Assembly: GCF_003387075.1 (NCBI RefSeq)
Contig: NZ_QUMQ01000001.1
Location: 8,122,001-8,186,000 of the forward strand
DNA: 64,000 bases
Direction: 5' to 3'
Source of the DNA: Asanoa ferruginea
GTDB taxonomy: Bacteria; Actinomycetota; Actinomycetes; Mycobacteriales; Micromonosporaceae
The notes under the pieces were generated by a model that was not told the DNA's origin, searched no databases, and saw only the letters and a program-made list of their open reading frames with translations. Below, piece after piece: positions 42,929 through 52,060 of this stretch. Every line of letters starts with the position of its first letter. Within the stretch, counting starts at the first letter, position 1. The translations under genes were made by a program, and so were the position numbers.

Positions 42929-43321
42929 ATGTCACCTTCTCCGGCCGCCACGCCCGAGTGGCAGATGACCACCCGCGCCCGCAAGTCCTTCATCGGCCTG
43001 ATCGTGGGCGCGGTGATCGTGCTGTTGGCGGGCAGCGTCTGGATGACCTACGACGAGCAGATCCGGCAGGACCCGGGCCTACGCGCGTGCAGCTCGTTCG
43101 CCCGGCGAGCGCCGGTCGAGCTGACCGAGCCGGAATACCAGCGGTTGCAGGACATGTTCGCCCGCTCCACGAAGGCATCGCTGCGCGAACACGGCGTGCG
43201 AGCGATCGAGGCGGCCATGACGGCCCGAGGCCCGTCGATGGTGGCGGTGGTCCGCCCGTCCAACGCGGAGGCGGCGGCCTTGCGGGCGGCATGCGTGTCC
43301 GAGGGCGCACTGCCGCGCTGA
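42929..43321 (+). CDS. Small single-pass membrane protein
   Basis: A 130-residue protein. After a short cytoplasmic N-terminus comes one hydrophobic segment (SFIGLIVGAVIVLLAGSVWM, about residues 21-40), then a soluble, charged domain with two cysteines (LRACSSFAR and AACVSEGAL) that could pair outside the cell. I do not recognise a family. GGAG lies eight bases before ATG 42929. The TIGR03089 gene starts 21 bp downstream, so they may be co-transcribed. Confidence 0.7.
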   Translation: MSPSPAATPEWQMTTRARKSFIGLIVGAVIVLLAGSVWMTYDEQIRQDPGLRACSSFARRAPVELTEPEYQRLQDMFARSTKASLREHGVRAIEAAMTARGPSMVAVVRPSNAEAAALRAACVSEGALPR

Positions 43322-43342
43322 GGTTCTATATCGTGGTCGTCC

Positions 43343-44098
43343 GTGGACAGTTCTCCGTCGTCTCTGGTTTCCCGCGCCGGCGCGCTGACGGATGCGTCGC
43401 GGCCGCTGCTCACGTTCTATGACGACGCGACGGGTTCGCGGGTCGCGCTGTCGGCCGTCGAGCTGGGCGGGTGGGCCGCTCGCGTGGCTGGCCTGTTGAC
43501 CTCGGGTTGCGGCCTTGGTCCGGGCAGCCGGGCCGCGGTCCTGCTGCCGCCCCATTGGCAAACGGCGGCGGCGCTGCTCGGTGCGTGGTCGGCCGGGGTG
43601 GCGGTGTCGTTCCGCTTGTCGGCCACGGCGGGGTTGCCGACGCTCGAGCCTGGGCTCAACGAGCCGCTGGACGCGGTCTTCGTGTCTCGTGGGCAATTGG
43701 ACGACTGGCTAGTCGACGTGCCGGCGGCGACGCACCGGTTCCTGCTATCGGTCTACGACTCGAAGCGGCCGGTGTCGACGCCTTCCGGTTACCAGGAGTT
43801 CCTGCCGTCGCTGTCGGGGTTCTCGGCTTCGCCGTCGGTCTCGCTGCTCCCCACGGACCCGGCCAGCGTCGACGGGACGACGTATGCGCAGTGGGGTGCG
43901 CTGGCGCGCTGGGTCGCGACCGACGCCGGGCTGGCGGCGGGTGACCGGTTGCTGATCGACGCGGCTGAGCATGAACATCCGTTGAAGTGGCTGTTGGCTC
44001 CGCTGTCGGTGGGCGCGTCCGTGGTGCTGTGCGCCAACCTCGACCAATCCTTGATCGAGTCCCGCGTGGCCGCCGAAGGCGTGACCCGCGTCCTCTGA
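43343..44098 (+). CDS. TIGR03089 family protein (truncated AMP-ligase-like)
   Basis: A 251-residue actinobacterial TIGR03089 protein, a family related to the N-terminal half of acyl-CoA synthetases. The front PLLTFYDDATGSRVALSAVELGGWAARVAGLL and VLLPPHWQTAAALLGAWSAGVAV resemble an AMP-binding enzyme, but the phosphate loop and the C-terminal domain are absent. A catalytic ligase activity is therefore unlikely. It starts at GTG 43343. The function of the family is unknown. Confidence 0.85.
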   Translation: MDSSPSSLVSRAGALTDASRPLLTFYDDATGSRVALSAVELGGWAARVAGLLTSGCGLGPGSRAAVLLPPHWQTAAALLGAWSAGVAVSFRLSATAGLPTLEPGLNEPLDAVFVSRGQLDDWLVDVPAATHRFLLSVYDSKRPVSTPSGYQEFLPSLSGFSASPSVSLLPTDPASVDGTTYAQWGALARWVATDAGLAAGDRLLIDAAEHEHPLKWLLAPLSVGASVVLCANLDQSLIESRVAAEGVTRVL

Positions 44099-44842
44099 CC
44101 GCGCGGCGTTGGAGACCTAGCCGCAGTCGGCGCCGGCCCTCCGGGGCCGCCTGCCGGCTATTCCGTTGGAGACAGACCTAGCTGCGGATCCTGCCAGGCC
44201 CGCGTGCCGCCCGCGCCGTTTGAGACCTAGCCGCAGACGCCGCCGGACCCGCCTGCCGGCTACGCCATCAGACACCTAGCCGCAGCGCAGCCGGATGCAC
44301 CAGCCTGCCACGCCCTTGGGACCCGGCCCTCGACGCCTCTGGGCCCCGCTTCCCGACCCGCGCCGTTTGGGACCCGGCCGCAGACGCCGCCCACCCGCCG
44401 GCCCGCCATGCCGCAGGAGACCCGGCCCCAGACACCTCCGGGCCCGCTCCCGACCCACGCCGTTTGAGAACCGGCCGCAGACGCCACCGGACCCGCCTGC
44501 CGGCTACGCCATCAGACACCCAGCCGCAGCGCAGCCCGGATGCACCAGCCTGCCACGCCGTTGGGACCCGACCCTCGACGCCTCTAGGCCCCGCGTCCCG
44601 ACCCGCGCCGTTTGAGACCCGGCCGCAGACGCCGCCCACCCGCCGGCCCGCCATGCCGCCGGAGACCCGACCACCGATACCGCCCGGCCCACAACCTGCC
44701 ACCCGTTGGCGACCTAGCCGCGGGCGCTGCCGATCGCAGACGCGGAGAGCCGCAGACGCGCCGACGAGACCTGCGCGCCCCGAGCAGCGCTGCCCGCCGG
44801 CGTGTCGCCGCCGCCACGCCGGTCACGACTTCTGTCTGCGCG
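44099..44842. repeat. Gene-free region with a 244-bp tandem duplication
   Basis: GCCGTTTG, GACCTAGCCGCAGACGCC and ACCAGCCTGCCACGCC recur at a period of about 244-245 bp: 44215 and 44459, 44362 and 44607. Each large unit contains shorter copies of the GCCGCAGACGCC motif. Frames on both strands are open only because stops are rare in this composition; none has a convincing ribosome site or a recognisable product. No RNA gene was seen. Confidence 0.75.
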
Positions 44843-44891
44843 AGATCTAGGTAAATAAATGCCCCCATGGCAGCAAATTTTACCTAGATCT
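44843..44891. terminator. 13-bp inverted repeat around an AT-rich loop
   Basis: AGATCTAGGTAAA (44843-44855) and TTTACCTAGATCT (44879-44891) are exact reverse complements separated by 23 bases. The lower GC content and the A- and T-runs at the inner ends suit an intrinsic terminator acting in both directions. The nearest genes are the TIGR03089 gene ending at 44098 and the leftward DUF2231 gene ending at 45230. Confidence 0.6.
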
Positions 44892-44955
44892 GCTGTAGCG
44901 CACGGCGCCGAAGAGGGCTTGAGGTGCTGGGTTGGGCAACGCACATCGAACGCCT

Positions 44956-45102
44956 TGATCGTTTGCATTGGATCTGCACGATTCCAACGCCCAGGCATGA
45001 TCATGTGCGTCAGAACTGCACGACACGCCGCGCTACGTCTCGATGAGACTCAAACGATCATGGGCGCCCCACCCACCGTGGCCGGCCGGATGCAAACGAT
45101 CA
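44956..45102. promoter_or_regulatory. Three copies of CAAACGATCA, two forming a 13-bp inverted repeat
   Basis: TGATCGTTTGCAT (44956-44968) and ATGCAAACGATCA (45090-45102) are exact reverse complements 121 bp apart, and a third CAAACGATCA lies at 45051-45060. The region 44892-45229 has no credible gene. Repeats at such spacing could be protein-binding sites or parts of a decayed element; there is no evidence for transcription. Confidence 0.45.
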
Positions 45103-45229
45103 CCGACCAAGCCCCGGCACGCTCGGTGTCCAGAGCGATCGACTCGCCAGGATGTGCCGGCCAGATTCCACAGCCGGCCCCTTCACGCCGCGCCGGACCC
45201 ATTACGGGCCATCGGGGGTGCTGCTGGCG

Positions 45230-45868
45230 TCAGGCAGCAGCGTTCGGTTTGTCAGCGCCGAGGCCACCGAGACCACCGAGGCCGGGGCGGATCTCGGTAG
45301 TGAGGTCGAGATCGTTCGCGTCGGGCTGCCGGAAATTGAGCCCGGCACGACTGGCGGCACGGTTGGTGGCGTACACGGTGCCCGATCCTTCCGCGTCGGG
45401 CCTGGCGACGAGTCGCCGACCGCGCGGCGCGACGCGGTCGCCGGCCATCGTGCCGAAGCGGCGCATCAGCCGCGCGCCGAGCCAGATTCCGAACACGCCG
45501 ACGCCGAGGGCCACGCCCTCCATGATCACCATCGGGACGCTGGCCAGCGGATGCCCGCTGCCAGCGCGCATCAGGCAGACGAGCAGAAAGATTCCGGCCA
45601 TGGCGCCGTTGACCGCGTTGAAGGTCACGACGTCGCGGCGGATCGGGCCGGCGGGCACGTCCCAGATGTCGATCAGGCCGGCAACCATCGTCAAGGCGGT
45701 GCCGACCAGTCCGGCAACCGCCGTCCAGTAGCCCACCTCTCCGACGACGCTCGGTGCGCCGACCAACCGTCCAACGTCGAAGACGACGGCACACACGAAA
45801 AGGCCGACGGGAAATGTCATCAGCACCGGCTGGATCGGATGGCCGGAGATTCGAAGGCGGGTATCCAC
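45230..45868 (-). CDS. DUF2231 membrane protein
   Basis: A 212-residue protein with four hydrophobic segments. The DUF2231 hallmark ISGHPIQPVLMTFPVGLFV sits at the N-terminus, followed by YWTAVAGLVGTALTMVAGLIDIWDVP and a conserved R-x-x-x-x-N turn. The C-terminal 60 residues are hydrophilic and end in a glycine-rich stretch. I start at GTG 45868 because GGAGGAG precedes it. Function is unknown. Confidence 0.82.
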   Translation of the reverse strand: MDTRLRISGHPIQPVLMTFPVGLFVCAVVFDVGRLVGAPSVVGEVGYWTAVAGLVGTALTMVAGLIDIWDVPAGPIRRDVVTFNAVNGAMAGIFLLVCLMRAGSGHPLASVPMVIMEGVALGVGVFGIWLGARLMRRFGTMAGDRVAPRGRRLVARPDAEGSGTVYATNRAASRAGLNFRQPDANDLDLTTEIRPGLGGLGGLGADKPNAAA

Positions 45869-46260
45869 GAGCTCCTCCACCCCTGTTGTCGAGGTCAGGG
45901 TGCCACGCAGCCATACCCGAAACCGCCGGACGAAAACCCACGTCGCCCGATTCACCCGATCGATACGCCTAAAGCCCTGTTGGCACCATCCGTCAGGGTC
46001 GCCGGTTCGGCCCATGCCTTAGTCCGTTCGGCGATCGCACCGTCGCCGGCGCCCCCACCCTCCACAGCCGACAGTCCGGTAAGGCGCCACCCCAGCCGCC
46101 AGATCTACGCCCAAACCGACGCGCTGCCGACCGCAAATCCGATGTGGATCACCAGACCACGCACCGAACCGCGCTCCCCCCGGCCCGTTAGGTCCGGCCA
46201 AGACCGCCGGGAAGGTCACGGCTCGAGGCGACTTGGCGCCAAGGCCGCGGGACGTCCCCG
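45869..46260. other. Intergenic, no feature recognised
   Basis: About 390 bp upstream of the DUF2231 gene. I see no gene with a plausible start, no RNA gene and no strong hairpin. The less GC-rich stretch next to the DUF2231 start probably contains its promoter. Confidence 0.5.
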
Positions 46261-46399
46261 CCGGCGAGGCCCAGCGCGAAGTCACGGACCGTGCTCAGCT
46301 GGCGCGAGCGCGGGCCTCGGCCGAGCCGGCGAGGCCCAGCGCGAAGTCTCGGAACGCCCTGCTCAGCTGGCGCTGGCCCTAGCGCGGGCCTCGGCCGAG
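46261..46399. repeat. Tandem duplication of the ANTAR gene 3' end
   Basis: Copy 46261-46325 (65 bp) and copy 46326-46399 (74 bp) both begin CCGGCGAGGCCCAGCGCGAA and end GCGGGCCTCGGCCGAG. The second contains the stop and last codons of the leftward GAF-ANTAR gene (ends at 46363), the first is a downstream non-coding repeat with a 9-bp length difference. Confidence 0.85.
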
Positions 46400-47112
46400 T
46401 GCACCAGGCGGCGGGCCACGTCCTCGACCGGCAGGGAGAGCGCGGTCGACGCGCCGCGCAGCACGTCGAGCGCCTCGGCCGGCGGGCATCGGCGTTGCAT
46501 CATCACCACGCCGATCGCCTGGCCGATCACCTCGCCAGAGGCGAGCGTGTCGGCGAGGTCGCTCGGCACCGAGTCGCGGCGGTCGCGCTCGCGCACGGCG
46601 GCGAGCAGCAGCCCGGCGTGCTCGGCGAGCAACATGGCGGTCAGTTGCGCGCTCTGCTCGAGGACTCCCGGCTCGCACGCGTAGAGGCTGATCGAGCCGA
46701 GCACCTGGTCGTCGACGTCGACCGGCGCCGCTAGCACCGCGCACGCGCCGTAGGTCACCGCCCGCGGCGTCCACTCCGGCCAGCGGGTCTCGGTGACCAG
46801 GTCGTCGCAGAGCACGACCTCGCGCTGGCGGATGGCGCTCATCGCTGGCCCGTCGGCCGCGTATTGCAGTGAGTCCAACCGCCGCGCCCGGCGGTCGGAG
46901 GCGGAGACGCTGGCGGGCTCACCCGCCCGGAGCAGGGTCACGCTCGACCAGGACACCCCTGGTAGGGCGTGCCGGCTGGTCTTCGCCAGGTGGTCGAGCG
47001 CCTCTTCGAGGTCGTTGCTGGCCAACAGACCGGCGGTCAGTTCCCGGAGCAGAGCCGCGGTCTCCACGGCCACCAAACTGATCGGATCCCGATCCGAACC
47101 CGGACCCGCCAT
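46363..47112 (-). CDS. GAF-ANTAR antitermination regulator
   Basis: A 249-residue regulator. Residues about 20-165 form a GAF domain (VSWSSVTLLRAGEPASVSASDRRARRLDSLQYA and AVLAAPVDVDDQVLGSISLYA). The C-terminus is an ANTAR RNA-binding three-helix bundle: LASGEVIGQAIGVVMMQRRCPPAEALDVLRGAS. ANTAR proteins bind paired hexaloop hairpins and prevent transcription termination. The start ATG 47112 follows GGGAGG. No target hairpin pair was identified nearby. Confidence 0.9.
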   Translation of the reverse strand: MAGPGSDRDPISLVAVETAALLRELTAGLLASNDLEEALDHLAKTSRHALPGVSWSSVTLLRAGEPASVSASDRRARRLDSLQYAADGPAMSAIRQREVVLCDDLVTETRWPEWTPRAVTYGACAVLAAPVDVDDQVLGSISLYACEPGVLEQSAQLTAMLLAEHAGLLLAAVRERDRRDSVPSDLADTLASGEVIGQAIGVVMMQRRCPPAEALDVLRGASTALSLPVEDVARRLVHSAEARARASAS

Positions 47113-47342
47113 ATCGGTTGTCCTCCCCCCGCACCACGGACGCCGAGGCACCCCTGTGCGCGCCGCGCGACACCGGGGTACCCCCAGCGCCCGCCTCCAC
47201 GCCATCCTGCCCGGACGCAGATCGGCCCGGGCAGGATCCGGCGCGCTCTGCGATGCACGTCACCAAATCGACCGGACGCGCCATCCGTCACCGGACGTCC
47301 GGATCAGCTCCGGCGCCGTGGCGGACAGCGGTCGGAGCCGCC

Positions 47343-49649
47343 CTAGTTGCCGCCGCCGGAGCTGAGGCGGCGGCCGACGGAGGCGATGAGGCGGTCGAGC
47401 TCGGAGCCGAACGGGTTGTCGTGCACCAGGTAGGTCCATGTCGCGCTCGGCCGGACCAGCGTCTTGTCGTCGGGCGCCCAGTTCTCGTCGAACTCGTTCT
47501 CGTCGAACGTCTCGACGGTGCGCTCCTCGATCGCCGGGACCACCGCGTTGAAGGCGGGGACCGCAGCGCGGTGGAACTCGTCGAGGGGGTCGAGGCGGCC
47601 GAGGGCACGCAGGTGCACGCCCTCGCGTACCTCCGAAAGCTCTGCCAAATGCTCCGCCCACAACCGGTCGATGTGGTAGAGCGCGATCGACCGCGCCACC
47701 CGCGGGAGCAGCTCCCCGTCGAGCTCGACCAGCTCCTCGGCCTTCTCCGGGCTGCGCTTCTTGAGCATGTCGGCGGCCACGTCAGTGGTCAGCACCCGCT
47801 CGCGCCGCTCGGACAGGGCTTTGCGCTGCTGCTCGATCACCACGCTGTAGCGCCACGTGTTCTTGTGGATCTCGTGCTGCACGCCCTCGGACACCCGCTG
47901 CGCGTGCTCCACGGCGTAGTCGACCTGCTCGTCGGTGACGAGCCCGTCGAAGTTCATCCGCGGCGACGCGGGGATCGCGTCGGGCGCGTTGCGCTGGATC
48001 AGGTCGTCTTCGAGGCTCACGAAGAACGCCGAGGAGCCCGGGTCGCCCTGCCGGCCGGCACGGCCACGGAGCTGGTCGTCGACGCGGCGGCTGTGGTGCC
48101 GGCCGCCGCCGAGGACGTAGAGGCCGCCGAGCTCGGCGACCTGCTCCCGGTCGGCCTGGTCGCTGCCGCCCAGCCGGATGTCGACGCCGCGGCCCGCCAT
48201 CTGCGTGGAGACGGTCACCGCGCCGGCCTTGCCCGCCTCGGCGATGATCGCGGCTTCCTCGTCGTCGTTCTTCGCGTTGAGCACGACACACGGGATGCCG
48301 GCGGCGTCGAGCGCCTTGGCCAGACTCTCCGACTCCTTCACGTCGAGGGTCCCGACCAGGACCGGGCGACCCTTCTCGTGGCTCAGGGTGATCTCGGCGA
48401 CGAGCGCGTCTTCCTTCTCGGCGCGGGTCGCGTAGATGCGGTCGGGCTCGTCGACCCGGATGCACGGGGTGTTGGGCGGGATCACCGCGACCTCGAGCTT
48501 GAAGTATTCGCGGAGCTGCTCGCCGACCAGCACGGCGGTCGCGGTCATGCCGCACACCGTCGGGTAGAGCGCGATGTAGGCCTGGACCGTTATGGTGCCG
48601 AGCACCTCGCCCTCGGCGGTCGCGTCGAGACCCTCCTTGGCCTCGACCGCGGCCTGGAGGCCGTCGGGCCACCGGCGCCGCTGCGCCACCCGGCCACGCA
48701 TCTCGTCGACCAGCTCGACGGCGCCGTTGCGCACGATGTAGTCGACGTCGCGGTGCAGCAGCGCGTGCGCGTGCAGGGCGACGTTGACGGCGGAGAGCTG
48801 CTCGACGTGCTCGTCGTCGTAGAGGTCGATGCCACCGAGCTTGCGCTCGACCACGGACAGACCGGCGTTGGTGAACGCCACGCTGCGACCGTCGTCGGCG
48901 ATCTCGTAGTGGCGACCGGAGCGCAGCCCTTTAACCACACCGGCGGCGACGTGCACCGGGTCCTGCTCGCCCGGCACCGCGCCGGCCAGCACCATCGGCA
49001 CCCGCGCCTCGTCGATCAGGATCGAGTCGGCCTCGTCGACGATCGCCGTGGCGAGCGTGCTCTGGACCCGGTCGTCGACGTCGGTGGCGAGCTGGTCGCG
49101 CAGGTAGTCGAAGCCCGCCTCGCTGACCGACGCGTAGGTGACGTCGCAGGCATAGGCCGCGCGCCGCTCCTCGGGGGTCGACGCCTCGGTGACCCAGCCG
49201 ACGGTGAGGCCGAGGAGCTTGTAGATCGGCTCCATCCACTCGGCGTCGCGGCGGGCCAGGTAGTCGTTGACCGTGAGCACGTGCACCGGACCGTTGCCGC
49301 TGCGCACGTGCCCGTAGGCCGCGATCGCCGCGGTCAGCGTCTTGCCCTCACCGGTGGCCATCTCGGCGACACTGCCGCCGAGCATCGCCATCACGCCTAG
49401 AAGCTGGACGTCGTAGGGGCGCTCGTCGATCGCGCGCCGGGCGGCCTCGCGCCCGAGCGCGCAGATCTCGGCGACCTTGGTCGCTTCGTCGGCCCGCGCC
49501 GTCAACGCCTCGTCGTCGAGCTCCTTGAGCTCGTCTTCTAACGCCTCGATCTCGGGAAGCACCTTCTGCAGCGGCGCCAGGTCGACGGTCGTGCCGGGAC
49601 GCTGGAGGAACCGCTGGGTCCTGTTCTTCAACCGCTGCATGACTCCCAT
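47343..49649 (-). CDS. secA2: SecA2-like accessory preprotein translocase ATPase
   Basis: A 768-residue SecA-family DEAD motor. Walker A MATGEGKT, the DEAD-like VDEADSILIDEARVP, motif QMAGRGVDIRLGG and LRGRAGRQGDPGSSAFFVSLEDDL are intact. It is shorter than housekeeping SecA (over 900 residues in actinobacteria) and lacks the C-terminal linker and zinc finger, ending SVGRRLSSGGGN, which fits actinobacterial SecA2. It would drive export of a subset of proteins. I start at ATG 49649; the upstream 20 codons of a longer frame look non-coding. No secY2 or substrate gene is adjacent. Confidence 0.88.
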   Translation of the reverse strand: MGVMQRLKNRTQRFLQRPGTTVDLAPLQKVLPEIEALEDELKELDDEALTARADEATKVAEICALGREAARRAIDERPYDVQLLGVMAMLGGSVAEMATGEGKTLTAAIAAYGHVRSGNGPVHVLTVNDYLARRDAEWMEPIYKLLGLTVGWVTEASTPEERRAAYACDVTYASVSEAGFDYLRDQLATDVDDRVQSTLATAIVDEADSILIDEARVPMVLAGAVPGEQDPVHVAAGVVKGLRSGRHYEIADDGRSVAFTNAGLSVVERKLGGIDLYDDEHVEQLSAVNVALHAHALLHRDVDYIVRNGAVELVDEMRGRVAQRRRWPDGLQAAVEAKEGLDATAEGEVLGTITVQAYIALYPTVCGMTATAVLVGEQLREYFKLEVAVIPPNTPCIRVDEPDRIYATRAEKEDALVAEITLSHEKGRPVLVGTLDVKESESLAKALDAAGIPCVVLNAKNDDEEAAIIAEAGKAGAVTVSTQMAGRGVDIRLGGSDQADREQVAELGGLYVLGGGRHHSRRVDDQLRGRAGRQGDPGSSAFFVSLEDDLIQRNAPDAIPASPRMNFDGLVTDEQVDYAVEHAQRVSEGVQHEIHKNTWRYSVVIEQQRKALSERRERVLTTDVAADMLKKRSPEKAEELVELDGELLPRVARSIALYHIDRLWAEHLAELSEVREGVHLRALGRLDPLDEFHRAAVPAFNAVVPAIEERTVETFDENEFDENWAPDDKTLVRPSATWTYLVHDNPFGSELDRLIASVGRRLSSGGGN

Positions 49650-49749
49650 GGACCGAAACGGTACCCGGAAGGTGCGACGAAGAGGAGCCCGGCACGAGCC
49701 TGTGGACAAGTGTTCGAATCTGCCTGTGGATAACCGACCTGATCTTCGT

Positions 49750-50844
49750 TCAGAAGCTCAGAATCACCTGTAGTTCCTGGCGTTTGCGGTCGGCGAGATC
49801 GACCAGCAGCGAGGCGGCCGACTCGAAGGGCACGACGGCCGACACCAGGTGCTGGCGGAGCAGCGCACCCCACGGAGAACGGAGCAGGTCGATGGTCTCA
49901 GCGGAAAGCCGGTCCCGGTCCCAGGCATGGGCGAGCCCACGCGGCACCCGCCCGATCTGCGCACAGCGCACCGAAAGGCCGTTGTGGTGAAACTCCTCGC
50001 CAAGCCGCACCGCGTCGGCGCCGCCCTGATAGAAGGCGAGGTCGACGACCGTGCCCTGCGGTCGCAGCAGCCGCAGCGCCAGCTGCAGCGCATAGGCCTG
50101 CCCCCGGCACTGAAAAACCACGTCGGCGCCGCGGTCGCCAGCGGCGTGCCGCCACCGGGTCTTCAGCACCACGGCGGGGTCCGCGTCGCCGTCCGGGTCG
50201 AGCACATCGAAGCCCAGCGCCGCCGCGACGGCCCGGCGTTCCGGCGTCGGATCCACGACGACGACCGAGGCCGCACCATGCTGCCGGGCCAGCGCGGCGG
50301 TGAGCAGCGCGACGACGCCGGCGCCGACGACCACGACCCGCCGCCCCCGCACGCCGTCGCCGAGGTCGCGCACCTCACCCTGGCCAAGGTCGGCGGCCGC
50401 GTGCAGCAGCCCGTTCGCGCAGATCGGCCCCATGTGGGCGGCATAGACGCCGAGCATCGGGTCGAGGTCGCCCGGCAGCGGCACCACCCGGTCGACCAGC
50501 GGGTCGCCCAGATAGCCGGTGCGATGACCGATGGTCATCGCGACCAGGTCACCGTCCGAGACCGCCGAGGTCAGGCTGGCCACGACCCGCCCGACCTCCA
50601 TATAACCCAACCGCTCAACGGGGTACGGCGACGACGCCGCACCCGGCTCGAAAAGTCCGAGTTCGGCGTTCCAGGTCGACCCGAGATAGGGATTGGTGCC
50701 TTTGACATAGCTCAACTCAGTGCCGGCCGACACCCCGCTGAAGACGGTCTCCACCCGAAACGTCCCGGGTCGCACCGGCTCGGCGGCAACGTCACGGATG
50801 GCGACCTCCCCCGGGCCGGTCACCACCACCACGCGGTCACCCAT
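49750..50844 (-). CDS. Zinc-binding-dehydrogenase-like oxidoreductase
   Basis: A 364-residue MDR-family protein. It has RVETVFSGVSAGTELSYVKG, RLGYMEVGRVVASL, the nucleotide fold VVVVGAGVVALLTAALARQHGA with VVVDP, and FQCRGQAYALQLALRLLRPQGTVVDLAFYQGG. The SAGTE motif is the same branch mark as ISPGTE in the operon gene at 6177. Catalytic zinc ligands are not obvious. It overlaps the Gfo/Idh/MocA gene by 8 bp, so the pair probably acts on one sugar-like substrate. Confidence 0.85.
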   Translation of the reverse strand: MGDRVVVVTGPGEVAIRDVAAEPVRPGTFRVETVFSGVSAGTELSYVKGTNPYLGSTWNAELGLFEPGAASSPYPVERLGYMEVGRVVASLTSAVSDGDLVAMTIGHRTGYLGDPLVDRVVPLPGDLDPMLGVYAAHMGPICANGLLHAAADLGQGEVRDLGDGVRGRRVVVVGAGVVALLTAALARQHGAASVVVVDPTPERRAVAAALGFDVLDPDGDADPAVVLKTRWRHAAGDRGADVVFQCRGQAYALQLALRLLRPQGTVVDLAFYQGGADAVRLGEEFHHNGLSVRCAQIGRVPRGLAHAWDRDRLSAETIDLLRSPWGALLRQHLVSAVVPFESAASLLVDLADRKRQELQVILSF

Positions 50845-52060
50845 CGGCCCGCTCACCGCCCCGAGCGGTCCCCGCCCCACCAGGCCCGTCCATCCCCGCG
50901 GACGCTTGCGGCGACGGCACCGGCGCCGAGTCGGCACGCTGAAGCGGCGCGGGCGGGGCCACCGCCTGCTGCTCGGCCGCTGGGCGCGGGACCGCTGCCG
51001 CCTGCAGCTCAGGCGCCGGGCGAGGCGCGACCCCCGCCTGTCCCTCGGCCGATGGGCGCGGCGCGGGTATGGAGGTGGCGGCTGGCTCGACGAGGGATAT
51101 CGCCTGACCGGTCCGGACCGATTCGGCGATCGCGCAGGTCACGCGGTGCGTCTCCAGCGCCTCCGCGTAGGGCACCCGGACGTCGTCGGCGAGACCGCGC
51201 AGGGCGTCGACGAACGCGCGGTCGACGGCCACCCGGGCGGCCTCGGGATCGCCGGCGATCCGGCGCTCTTCGCCTGATCCGTCCCGGATGAGCAATTCGT
51301 CCTCACCCACGAAGAGCGCCAATCCGTCGGCGATGATCTCGAGGCCGGCACGTTGCTTCCAGCCCAGGACGCAAGCCGAGCTCAGCGTCCCGACCGCACC
51401 GCTGGCGAAGGTCATCGTCGCCGCTGTGGCCGCATCGACGTCGGCGCCCTCAACCGGGGGCGGGGCCCCGGTTCCGACGGCGCGCACCGAGGTCACCGGG
51501 CCGACCAGGGCCCGGGCCAGGTCCACCACGTGGGCCGCCTGCTCCACGACCGGTCCGCCGGACCGGTCGGCACGGATCCACCAGGCAACCGGGGGCACCT
51601 TGTCCCACCACACGCCGTTGACCAACCGCACCGGGCGGTCGGCCAGGAGGTGGGCGGCGGTGCTCACGATGTCCAGGTAGCGCCAGTGATGGCCGACCGC
51701 CGTGCGGGTGCCGCGGCGGGCCACCTCGGCGGCAATCCGGGTCGGCACCGTGAGGTCGACGCCGATCGGCTTCTCGACGAACATCGCCGCCCCGGAGGCC
51801 AGCACGGCTTCCTCGGCATGGCCGTGGGCGAAAGGGGGAACACACACGTAGACGGCGTCGGGTTGGAGCGAGAGGAGGGCCGCAGAGTCGGGAAGTGCGG
51901 GTATGCCGTGCCTCGCGGCCAGCGCCTCAGCAGCGGGCGGCACCACGTCGGTCACGCCGATGATCTCCACGTCGGCGAAACCAGACAGGACGCGCGCATG
52001 CCGCTGAGCGACATTTCCCGCACCGATCATGCCTACTCGACACTTTTCGCTAAACGCCAT
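50837..52060 (-). CDS. Gfo/Idh/MocA-family oxidoreductase with a Pro/Ala-rich tail
   Basis: A 407-residue NAD(P)-dependent sugar oxidoreductase-like protein. The N-terminal Rossmann motif is GMIGAGNVAQRHARVL, followed by FVEKPIGVD (the EKP motif) and GHHWRYLD. The last 80 residues are a Pro/Ala/Gln-rich tail with loosely repeated APRPxAExQA units and are not part of the fold. I start at ATG 52060, eight bases behind AAAGG. Its gene diverges from the GpgS-like gene across about 300 bp. Confidence 0.88.
   Translation of the reverse strand: MAFSEKCRVGMIGAGNVAQRHARVLSGFADVEIIGVTDVVPPAAEALAARHGIPALPDSAALLSLQPDAVYVCVPPFAHGHAEEAVLASGAAMFVEKPIGVDLTVPTRIAAEVARRGTRTAVGHHWRYLDIVSTAAHLLADRPVRLVNGVWWDKVPPVAWWIRADRSGGPVVEQAAHVVDLARALVGPVTSVRAVGTGAPPPVEGADVDAATAATMTFASGAVGTLSSACVLGWKQRAGLEIIADGLALFVGEDELLIRDGSGEERRIAGDPEAARVAVDRAFVDALRGLADDVRVPYAEALETHRVTCAIAESVRTGQAISLVEPAATSIPAPRPSAEGQAGVAPRPAPELQAAAVPRPAAEQQAVAPPAPLQRADSAPVPSPQASAGMDGPGGAGTARGGERADG

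Noticed and set aside
44276-44850. Several 60-145-residue frames on both strands in the 244-bp duplication
   Set aside because: All are Arg/Pro/Gly-rich, repeat-derived, and lack ribosome sites or recognisable domains.
44859-45731. A 290-residue plus-strand frame
   Set aside because: It runs over hairpins and opposite the DUF2231 gene, and has no domain or ribosome site.
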